Made by a program: the position numbers and the translations under genes. From positions 1 to 14,970 of the forward strand of contig JAGSHJ010000029.1 in assembly GCA_023954595.1 (NCBI GenBank): a DNA stretch of 14,970 nt, written 5' to 3'. This DNA comes from Bacteriovoracaceae bacterium (lineage in GTDB: Bacteria > Bdellovibrionota > Bacteriovoracia > Bacteriovoracales > Bacteriovoracaceae). Numbering within the stretch: position 1 is the first letter of the stretch; each line of letters begins with the position of its first letter. The notes below the pieces were generated by a model. It saw only the letters and a list, made by a program, of their open reading frames with translations. It had not been told where the DNA came from and made no database searches. Positions 7,804 to 14,337 of this stretch are shown here, piece by piece.

Positions 7804-8088
7804 ATGGATAAAACTATTCAATACACTAAGACGAGTAGCAAGGATGAGGCCTACGAAGCTGTGAAGCAGGCAATTACTCCTGAGACTATAGAGAAGTTCA
7901 AAGTTAGTGCTCAGCTCGACTATCAGGACGCCAACAAGAAAATCTTGGCCAAAGGTAAGGGTTTTGAGTTAAAAATTGATTTTATGGATGATTCTGTAGG
8001 AATGGACCTGTCCTTATCTTTTATGCTGAAGCCTTTTAGGGCCAAAATCCTTGAAGGACTTGAGAAGCAGTTAGTGAGAATTGTTTAA
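7804..8088 (+). CDS. Small protein resembling the polyhydroxyalkanoic acid system (PHA_gran_rgn) family
   Basis: Soluble 94-residue protein with no signal peptide. The layout is an N-terminal helix with regularly spaced residues (SKDEAYEAVKQAI), a central beta region (KVSAQLDYQDANKKILAKGKG), and a final helix FRAKILEGLEKQLVRIV. This matches my memory of the small PHA-system family, in which an AKG/GKG-type strand is followed by a C-terminal pf-x-x-I-E helix. The match is by pattern only, and the conserved Trp of that family is not present, so the functional name should not be taken literally. No PHA synthase is in the window. The strong AAAGGAGAG at 7792-7800 fixes the start. It lies between dut and the ferredoxin, two bases before the latter. 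Confidence 0.75.
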   Translation: MDKTIQYTKTSSKDEAYEAVKQAITPETIEKFKVSAQLDYQDANKKILAKGKGFELKIDFMDDSVGMDLSLSFMLKPFRAKILEGLEKQLVRIV

Positions 8089-8090
8089 GA

Positions 8091-8555
8091 ATGCCAAAAA
8101 TAAGAATATTACCTAAAGACATCGTAGTTGATGTAGATAGTGAACAAGATTTATTTGCCCAGCTAAAGGAAAAAGGAATCCATATAAATTCCACCTGTGG
8201 CGGTTGCGCCAGTTGTGCAAGATGTACTATCACTGTTGTTGAAGGTGAAGAAAATTTAAACGAGATACCATTTGAGGAAAAACAGTTACTAGGAAATGTT
8301 TTTCATATTACAAAAGAGAGACTTGCATGCCAAACGAAGGCAAGCGGTCCAATAACCATCGATATATCTATGCATGAACAACCAAAAAAGACCTCTGTCG
8401 TAAAAAGACGCAAGAAAGAAGAAGTTACTAAAATTATCTCGGAAAGAATTGAGAAGAGTAAAGAAAAGCGTAAAGAACGTCCAAAGAAGCTAGGTGGATC
8501 TAGGAAGCCTAGGGCCTTTGATTATAAAGATGATAAGGAGTTTCAAGATGAGTAA
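8091..8555 (+). CDS. [2Fe-2S] plant/adrenodoxin-type ferredoxin with a basic C-terminal tail
   Basis: Electron carrier. The ligand pattern C36-x5-C42-x2-C45-x34-C80 is exactly that of plant- and adrenodoxin-type [2Fe-2S] ferredoxins, within NSTCGGCASCARC and RLACQTK; C39 is an additional cysteine in the loop, which is also seen in related ferredoxins. The ferredoxin fold takes about residues 1-93. Residues 98-142 form a lysine/arginine-rich, probably helical tail (KRRKKEEVTK, KSKEKRKERPKK) that plain ferredoxins lack; it may bind nucleic acid, a partner or acidic lipid. Start at the ATG two bases after the previous stop, with only a weak ribosome binding site, so probably coupled translation. 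The stop overlaps the transporter start (ATGAGTAA). Confidence 0.92.
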   Translation: MPKIRILPKDIVVDVDSEQDLFAQLKEKGIHINSTCGGCASCARCTITVVEGEENLNEIPFEEKQLLGNVFHITKERLACQTKASGPITIDISMHEQPKKTSVVKRRKKEEVTKIISERIEKSKEKRKERPKKLGGSRKPRAFDYKDDKEFQDE

Positions 8556-9987
8556 CACCACAACCAAAGCGGTTGATTCGGATTCCAAGGCCTCGAGCCG
8601 GTTTCCTTCACAAATTAAGTACATTGTTTGGAACGAAGCATGTGAGAGATATAGCTATTATGGGATGAGATCTATCCTAGTTATATTCTTAGTTCAGTAC
8701 CTACTAATTTCTAAGACAGACGCAACAGCTGATTACCACCTTTTTGCTGGTGCATGCTATTTGTTTCCTGTTCTTGGTGCTTATATTTCAGACCGTTTTT
8801 GGGGGAAGTATAAGACCATCCTTTGGCTTTCAATCGTCTACTGTCTAGGGCATTTGGCCTTAGCTCTATTTGAGCACGACAAAACTGGTTTTTACTGGGG
8901 TCTAGGTCTTATTGCACTAGGTTCAGGTGGTATTAAGCCATGTGTATCCGCTCACGTTGGTGATCAGTTTAAGCCTAATCAAAAAGAAGCTCTTAAGAAA
9001 GTATTTGATCTATTCTACTGGATGATCAACTTCGGCTCTTTCTTCTCTACATTGATTACTCCTTGGACTCTAAAGGCCTATGGACCAGGTGTTGCTTTTG
9101 GTATCCCTGGTATCTTGATGGCAATAGCGACTTTCATCTTCTGGCTTGGAAGAAACGAATTTGTTCACATCCCACCTACTGGCAAGCAGCCACATGGAAC
9201 TGGAAGAGTTCTAATGTCAGCTATTAAAAACTTCGGCCAAAGAGGGGATAAAGGACTTCTTGGTGGTGCTTTTAAAGATCATCCTGAAAAAGATGTTGAG
9301 GCTGTTAAGGCCGCAATGGATGTTGGTAAGATCTTTTTAGCTGTAACTATTTTTTGGGCCTTGTTTGATCAGCATGGATCTTCTTGGGTTCTTCAAGCAA
9401 AAGAGATGGTTCTTGATGTAAATATCTTAGGATGGCAAACAACTTTGCTTCCTTCTCAAATACCTGCACTTAACCCAATTATGGTTATGGGTCTTATTCC
9501 AATTTTCACTTTTGGAGTATATCCATTCATTGAAAAGAAATTGGGCATTGCTATGACTCCGCTTAGAAGAATGGGGACTGGTATGTTTGTTACTGCGATC
9601 AGTTTCGTATTTGTAGCAATCTTTCAATACCTTCTTGATGGTGGAACTGCAGTAAATGTTCTATGGCAAATTATCCCATACCTTATCATTACGATGGCAG
9701 AGGTTATGGTATCAATTACAGGTCTTGAGTTCGCTTATACTCAGGCACCAAGAAGTATGAAGTCTACGATCATGAGTATGTGGTTGTTGACCGTATTCTT
9801 TGGAAACATGATTACGGCATACATTGCTAAGATCAACGTTTTTGAGGGTGGAAACTTCTTTATGTTCTTTGCGATTTTAATGGCCGCATTCGGTGTTGTT
9901 TTCGCACTGATTGCTAAGAACTATCAAGTTAAGGATTACATGGAAGACGGAGACGTCGCTATCAATCCTGACAACGAATTGAACTAA
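8548..9987 (+). CDS. POT/PTR2-family proton-dependent oligopeptide symporter
   Basis: Inner-membrane importer (major facilitator fold) that takes up di- and tripeptides with protons. Seen: the ExxER proton-coupling motif at E30-E33-R34 in NEACERYSYYG; SDRFWGKYKT at 81-90; ALGSGGIKPC with K130; the PTR2 signature FYWMINFGS at 156-164; FWALFDQHGSSW at 269-280; and E385 in MAEVMVSITGLEF, the transmembrane glutamate of the family. Many hydrophobic segments are present over the 479 residues. The start is the ATG at 8548, not an upstream ATG at 8494 in the same frame, because AAGGAG lies at 8535-8540 and the family's N-terminus begins near here. It overlaps the ferredoxin by eight bases. It is the last gene of the pnp operon and is followed by a terminator. 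The substrate range cannot be read from the sequence. Confidence 0.96.
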   Translation: MSNTTTKAVDSDSKASSRFPSQIKYIVWNEACERYSYYGMRSILVIFLVQYLLISKTDATADYHLFAGACYLFPVLGAYISDRFWGKYKTILWLSIVYCLGHLALALFEHDKTGFYWGLGLIALGSGGIKPCVSAHVGDQFKPNQKEALKKVFDLFYWMINFGSFFSTLITPWTLKAYGPGVAFGIPGILMAIATFIFWLGRNEFVHIPPTGKQPHGTGRVLMSAIKNFGQRGDKGLLGGAFKDHPEKDVEAVKAAMDVGKIFLAVTIFWALFDQHGSSWVLQAKEMVLDVNILGWQTTLLPSQIPALNPIMVMGLIPIFTFGVYPFIEKKLGIAMTPLRRMGTGMFVTAISFVFVAIFQYLLDGGTAVNVLWQIIPYLIITMAEVMVSITGLEFAYTQAPRSMKSTIMSMWLLTVFFGNMITAYIAKINVFEGGNFFMFFAILMAAFGVVFALIAKNYQVKDYMEDGDVAINPDNELN

Positions 9988-9993
9988 AAAACT

Positions 9994-10022
9994 AAGGCCC
10001 TCAATTGAGGGCCTTTTTTTTT
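9994..10022. terminator. Bidirectional Rho-independent terminator
   Basis: Perfect 9-bp stem AAGGCCCTC / GAGGGCCTT (9994-10002 and 10007-10015) with loop AATT. On the plus strand it runs into nine T residues (10014-10022); on the minus strand the hairpin is followed by AG and then six T residues, so it can also stop the convergent lipoprotein transcript. The whole stem-loop is also a 22-bp palindrome. Confidence 0.93.
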
Positions 10023-10024
10023 GT

Positions 10025-11461
10025 TTAAAGTTTTACTTCAGGGAAAGGGCTTGAAAGGCCACCAACTGCATCAAAGTAATTCAGAGTTTCATAGCATTGA
10101 GTTGCATGAAAAACTCCAGCTGTATCAAAGAAGTCATCCCAATCTCTTACAGTGTTCCAGTTTTCACTATCTGTATTTACCTGATCCGAATCGATGTATT
10201 TTGTAGCTGCATCATGGTCACTAATGTACTCCATAATAGCATTAGAGTTCGTAGGATACTTTCGGTCCCATTCTCTAATAAAGAGCCTTATTTGTGCTTT
10301 AGTATCAAAAGCGTCATCAAGACATTTAAAGCTATAAGTTGCAGTCGTGTAATATGCACTTCTAAAAGGATTTTCTGCATATGCTATCGCGTCCAATTCT
10401 TCACCAGCAAGTAGTTCTGTTCCACTAGCATTTAATTGAAAGGTAGTTGCTCCAATAGGACTAAACCCAGTAGATCGGAAGGTTTCAATGTTATCGCCTT
10501 CGAAATCTGAACTCCATATATCCGTTGCCCCTGGCTCACAAACTGTTGTGCCATTAGCCATGTACCTTGAAAAGTTTGCGATGTATCTGTTGTCTGAGTT
10601 TCTTTCTAAAGGAGCTTCAACTTCAAAGCTTTGAGAGAAAGCTGAAAGACTCAAGTTATCATATATCATTGTAACATTTGTAGGGGACTCAAAGAAATCC
10701 ACTGAAGGTCCACCCATACAACTTAGATGGTCACCACCGCAGTCTGCTGTTGATTGTTCAATTTTTGTGGCCGTAAATGGAGCTGCCCTACATACTGCGG
10801 GGTCAACTGACTCATCACTTGCATCAAGTTCAAGTTTAACAGTTGTAATAGTGCCTTCATCACAGTTCTTAGCGTAATCTTCATCGTCGGTGTAATCATA
10901 CTTACATGTCGGTGCTTCGAAGAGCTGGCCACTAAGGTGAGAACTGTCGGTTCCTGTTCCGGAGCCACCGCCGTTATCATAGTCTTCCCAAAGGGTTCCA
11001 CAAAGAGAAGAACAGTCGTCATCATCGCAGCTAATTTCGTAGACTATTTTTTGGCTGTTACCAATTGGCCGCTCTAAAAATCTAAGAGGAGTGTATGTGT
11101 AGTACTCACACATATCACCATCGCCTTCAAATTTAAATTTTGCGCCATTGCTATAAAGGTCTAGTTCTCCAACTTCTAGTACACAGTCCTGAGTATAAAC
11201 ATCACTGGATCTAGAGTAGTTGGTAGCGTTGAATCCACCTGTAGGAGCTTTCAATTCACAAGGCTTGTCTGAATCTCCGCCTTTATGAAGGTAGAAGCTC
11301 AACTCATCTGACATCTCATGCTCGAGCCGTATTGACTTCTCTTCAGCTGTTGAACTTTGTGCTGAACTAGAGGAGTTCTTTAGTTCCTCTGCTACTTCTT
11401 CAGTACAGCCAAAGGCCAAAGCGCAAATAGTGATAGTTAGGAGCCTGTTAAAGTTTTTCAT
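10025..11461 (-). CDS. Cysteine-rich acidic lipoprotein of unknown function
   Basis: The N-terminus is a short lipoprotein signal peptide ending ALAFGC, with C19 as the predicted lipidated residue. The -3 position is Ala rather than the usual Leu, so the lipobox is slightly unusual. A Ser/Ala/Glu-rich linker (about 28-42) follows, then a large acidic domain with 14 cysteines after C19, including the cluster CDDDDCSSLC and a DCGGDHLSC segment. An even number of cysteines in an exported protein suggests several disulfides. No catalytic motif or repeat is recognised; the protein is 478 residues. GAGGA (complement of 11468-11472) lies six bases before the ATG and supports the start. It converges on the transporter and diverges from the SH3-barrel gene. 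Confidence 0.85.
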   Translation of the reverse strand: MKNFNRLLTITICALAFGCTEEVAEELKNSSSSAQSSTAEEKSIRLEHEMSDELSFYLHKGGDSDKPCELKAPTGGFNATNYSRSSDVYTQDCVLEVGELDLYSNGAKFKFEGDGDMCEYYTYTPLRFLERPIGNSQKIVYEISCDDDDCSSLCGTLWEDYDNGGGSGTGTDSSHLSGQLFEAPTCKYDYTDDEDYAKNCDEGTITTVKLELDASDESVDPAVCRAAPFTATKIEQSTADCGGDHLSCMGGPSVDFFESPTNVTMIYDNLSLSAFSQSFEVEAPLERNSDNRYIANFSRYMANGTTVCEPGATDIWSSDFEGDNIETFRSTGFSPIGATTFQLNASGTELLAGEELDAIAYAENPFRSAYYTTATYSFKCLDDAFDTKAQIRLFIREWDRKYPTNSNAIMEYISDHDAATKYIDSDQVNTDSENWNTVRDWDDFFDTAGVFHATQCYETLNYFDAVGGLSSPFPEVKL

Positions 11462-11640
11462 CGCAAATCCTCATTTAATACTCAATAACCTCATCGGATG
11501 CAAAAAATTTTCACTTAAGGCTAATTCCATCTATTTTAGTTTATTGCTTTTATGAAGTTTCAAGTACTTAGCCGCTTTAGCTATAAAACTGAATAATTTC
11601 AAACTGTTATTTTCGATAAATTCATTTAAAATAGTTATAA
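11462..11640. promoter_or_regulatory. Divergent intergenic region with possible leaderless promoter
   Basis: No gene here. It must hold promoters for the lipoprotein (minus) and the SH3-barrel gene (plus). On the plus side TAAAAT at 11627-11632 resembles a -10 box and would place transcription initiation close to the ATG at 11641; no good -35 is seen at the right spacing. A short palindrome AAGTACTT and a CTTAGC/CTTTAGC direct repeat lie near the middle; I give them no meaning. Confidence 0.3.
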
Positions 11641-12498
11641 ATGAGTCAGATTAAAGTTTTTATTCTCCTAATTGCCCTATTTTTATGGCTTCCCCTGGAC
11701 GCAACGGCCGCCCAATGGGCCCGTATATCTGCTGAAAAGGCAGTTCTCTATGCTGATGTTGAAATGAGCTCTCCAATAGGTTGGGTGAAGAAAGGTCAAA
11801 AGATTCGTGTAGGGGATGTGGCCAGAAACAAAGGCCGACTACTGCCATCTGTCTATAAAGGCAAAGTTGTCTTTGTAAAAGTTGATGATATTCAAACCAA
11901 CCGTGATTTGGCGCTAATGCAAACAGCAACTGATCGAATAAGAGAACAGGTTAACAAACGAGAAAGACAAGACCGCATAGGTCTTGGCTACACTGGCTTC
12001 TCTGGAAGTCTTGATAATGGTAGCACCACTGGCGACGGGACGGAGAGTTTATTCTTCACTGGGGCCGGAGTTCATGGAACGATCAAGAAAGATCAAAAGC
12101 CTGGTGGATTAAAATTAAAATTTGATTATCTGAGTGCAACTAAAGAAAGTGCTACAATCACAATGCTTCTTATGGGGATTGATTATTCCTACGCTTTTTT
12201 TAGATCAGAATTCTTAGAGCTAGGTGTTTTTGGTGGTGGAACTCTCTCGCCATATTCTCAATATAAAGTGGATTCTCTATTCACTGTTAATGGTTATGGT
12301 GCTGGTGTTCAAGGCGGAATGGAAGTGTTTCTGAGGATTGCTAAATCCTTGGGAGTACAAATGGAAGCGAAATACCAATACCTTAAACTACTTGGTTTTG
12401 ACCTTCCTGAGTCGACCTCTGAGATAGAAGTTCAAGATGAATTTAGCCCTGTGATTTCTGGCCCAAGCTTTGGAGCTTTCTTAACTTACGAATTCTAG
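11641..12498 (+). CDS. SH3-domain outer-membrane beta-barrel protein
   Basis: The N-terminus is a signal peptide (IKVFILLIALFLWLPL, then ATAA, cleavage near residue 24). Residues about 25-88 look like a bacterial SH3 domain (VLYADVEMSSPIGWVKKGQKI is followed by a short basic loop and a VFVKVDDI strand), often used to bind peptidoglycan or its peptides. After a charged helical linker (about 92-112), residues about 113-285 show alternating strands rich in Gly and aromatic residues, and the chain ends in Phe (TYEF), as outer-membrane barrels do. Function is unknown; a wall-tethered barrel is the simplest reading. An in-frame TAA directly abuts the ATG, so the start cannot lie upstream, and no ribosome binding site is seen. 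Its stop overlaps the stop of the convergent hydrolase gene. Confidence 0.82.
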   Translation: MSQIKVFILLIALFLWLPLDATAAQWARISAEKAVLYADVEMSSPIGWVKKGQKIRVGDVARNKGRLLPSVYKGKVVFVKVDDIQTNRDLALMQTATDRIREQVNKRERQDRIGLGYTGFSGSLDNGSTTGDGTESLFFTGAGVHGTIKKDQKPGGLKLKFDYLSATKESATITMLLMGIDYSYAFFRSEFLELGVFGGGTLSPYSQYKVDSLFTVNGYGAGVQGGMEVFLRIAKSLGVQMEAKYQYLKLLGFDLPESTSEIEVQDEFSPVISGPSFGAFLTYEF

Positions 12499-14096
12499 TA
12501 AGCGTAAATAATGTCCAACATTTCGATTCTTGGGAAAATGAATCTTTTTAATAACTTCAAGGCCTGTGGTCTGAGCTTGCGCTCTTTCTCGTAGAGTCCT
12601 CTGAGATTATCATCTTTAATGTCTTCTGGAACACTATCGATACTATGTCCTAAAATTCTTTGCAGGCGCATTAAGAATAGCTTTCTATGATCTTCAAGGT
12701 ATGGTGGAAGTTTACCCTCTAAGGCCTCAAAGTCGTTGTGAAGATATGCAAAGTCTTTATGACTTGTTTCGTAGAGGTATTGCATAATTAGAAAGAAAAA
12801 TGATGCAATGTTTTGTTCAGGCCTATTCTTTAGAAGAGATATCGCCATTTGTATATTGTGGTATGCGGCCTCAACCCGACCGGCATCAAGCTGGCTTTGA
12901 AACTGAGCAAGACGTTCAAAGGCCTGAGTGTAATCCTCATCGTATTTATGCTTGTTATTTAACTTCTCACATTTAAGAGACTTAAAAACTTCTGTGAACT
13001 TAAGACGTTCACCCTTATAAAGTTTCGGTCCTGGTCCTGGAATAAATAAACTCTCAAAGCTTGCGTTATTGAAGGTTGCTACCTGAATAGAGCTTGGAGT
13101 AATGGTATCCATCTTCCAGTTTTGGCTTTTTGCGGCCTTTTTAGAGTTTGTTGTTGCAAGAGTTTTTAATACCTGAAGGTCGTCTACCGTTTTGGGATCA
13201 AGCTTTTTGAGCCTTGATACAACAGCGTCTCTTCTCATTTTACACTGATGCAAAGATCCATATGGTTGGGTCTGTTCAAGTGCTGGGTCCTTTAAAAGGG
13301 GACGATTATTAAAGTAGAGGTAAGGATACTCTTTCAAGTTAAACTTCTCTTGAAAAACTTCACGGCCACGAACATCAATACTTGCAACGTCTCCGTTTCG
13401 ATCACTTAGATATAATCCCCAGTGACTCATGCTTGGATAGTTTTTTAAAAACTTTTTTACATCATGAATATCAGCACAATATGAAATGATCTGATAGGCG
13501 ATAGAGAAAATACTATCTCCTTTTAAATCTAGATAGTTTCCATGTTTGTAATGCAAGGCCAGTGTCAGCCCATGCTCATTCATGGAAGTAACACCCGGAA
13601 ATGGAAGACCTGCAGAACCGTAGCTGAAGATTTTTAATCTATCTTTAAACTCATAAAGAGAGCTTCTTTCATGTTTTTCAAAAGGCCCTGAAAGAGCGTA
13701 GTCCAATACTCTTCCGTGGATGACACCCTTTTTCTCATGATCGTACATAAATAAACTTGAGCAGCCCGGTATGACGCTCATGAGGTTTGGAAGCCATTTA
13801 TTAAAAGATGCGACGATCTCAGGCAATAGCATTGTGAAATAGACGTCGTTTACAGGCCTTTCAAGGCCCTCAGCATACGCCTTAATCTCTTTAGAGAGAT
13901 TAATATGTCCTCTGCTTTTAAGGTTTACGGCCATCTCTGTGCTTAATTTTAAGGCCTTGGCGAGAAAGTCTGCACGAGCACACAGACGGGTGATCTGCTC
14001 ATAGATCTCCTGGTAGGAATGTTTGTCCTTCACTCCAAGAGCGTAAAAGTTTTCTTCGGGATCACCGAAAAGATGTATGTGAGCAGTTTCGTTCAT
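12495..14096 (-). CDS. Ntn hydrolase of the C45/acyl-CoA:6-APA acyltransferase-like family, with C-terminal helical extension
   Basis: The family makes an autocatalytic cut that frees an N-terminal cysteine, which then hydrolyses or transfers acyl groups on amides. Seen: PGCSSLF with Gly111-Cys112, matching the Gly102-Cys103 cut of Penicillium acyltransferase; D132 in GRVLDY, 20 residues later, as in the family's G-x-N-W-D; GVTSMNEHGLTLALH at 168-182; and FNNRP near 262-266 in the place of the usual T-N-H, with R288/R289 as the likely oxyanion or substrate arginine. The fungal enzyme is about 357 residues; this is 533, and about 370-533 form an extra helical, TPR-like region. No signal peptide, so probably cytoplasmic. 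The ATG at 14094-14096 has no clear ribosome binding site. Substrate unknown; a lipid or N-acyl amide is plausible. Confidence 0.82.
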   Translation of the reverse strand: MNETAHIHLFGDPEENFYALGVKDKHSYQEIYEQITRLCARADFLAKALKLSTEMAVNLKSRGHINLSKEIKAYAEGLERPVNDVYFTMLLPEIVASFNKWLPNLMSVIPGCSSLFMYDHEKKGVIHGRVLDYALSGPFEKHERSSLYEFKDRLKIFSYGSAGLPFPGVTSMNEHGLTLALHYKHGNYLDLKGDSIFSIAYQIISYCADIHDVKKFLKNYPSMSHWGLYLSDRNGDVASIDVRGREVFQEKFNLKEYPYLYFNNRPLLKDPALEQTQPYGSLHQCKMRRDAVVSRLKKLDPKTVDDLQVLKTLATTNSKKAAKSQNWKMDTITPSSIQVATFNNASFESLFIPGPGPKLYKGERLKFTEVFKSLKCEKLNNKHKYDEDYTQAFERLAQFQSQLDAGRVEAAYHNIQMAISLLKNRPEQNIASFFFLIMQYLYETSHKDFAYLHNDFEALEGKLPPYLEDHRKLFLMRLQRILGHSIDSVPEDIKDDNLRGLYEKERKLRPQALKLLKRFIFPRIEMLDIIYAY

Positions 14097-14124
14097 ACAT
14101 CAATTGTAAGCGTGAGAGGCGATG

Positions 14125-14337
14125 ATGCAAATTGAATTTTTTAACGATCCTAAAATAATTTTGGTATGCCTGATTTTGGCCAGTCTGAGAGTCTATTTAG
14201 AAGTTGTTGGAGTGGATCTTCAAAAATTACCAATCACCAAATCATTAGGCGAGAGAGGGAAAAACTTTCATCGTACAGGCCTGTGGGTAAGTGTAGGATA
14301 CATTCTCCTTTTTGCTCCACAGACTCTTTTGTCTTAG
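14125..14337 (+). CDS. Small two-helix membrane protein, 70 aa
   Basis: Hypothetical protein with hydrophobic segments at about 11-27 and 52-68 separated by a basic loop (KSLGERGKNFHR), consistent with a hairpin in the inner membrane. No family is recognised. Two ATGs overlap at 14122 and 14125; the second is preferred because GAGAGG (14114-14119) leaves a five-base spacer, whereas it would leave only two for the first. It diverges from the hydrolase with about 28 bp between starts, so their promoters must overlap each other or the genes. Its TAG stop overlaps the stop of the convergent phosphatase gene. The case for it being real rests on the ribosome binding site, the membrane pattern and the tight packing. 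Confidence 0.6.
   Translation: MQIEFFNDPKIILVCLILASLRVYLEVVGVDLQKLPITKSLGERGKNFHRTGLWVSVGYILLFAPQTLLS

Noticed and set aside
8494..8547. Upstream start for the peptide transporter
   Set aside because: It would overlap the ferredoxin by 62 bases and add residues absent from the family; AAGGAG fits the ATG at 8548.
10097..10414. 105-codon plus-strand frame inside the lipoprotein gene
   Set aside because: Antisense to a gene with a clear signal peptide and ribosome binding site; it looks like a shadow of cysteine-rich coding.
10723..11025. 100-codon minus-strand frame overlapping the lipoprotein in another phase
   Set aside because: Same strand but a different frame, low-complexity Thr/Gln-rich product, no ribosome binding site.
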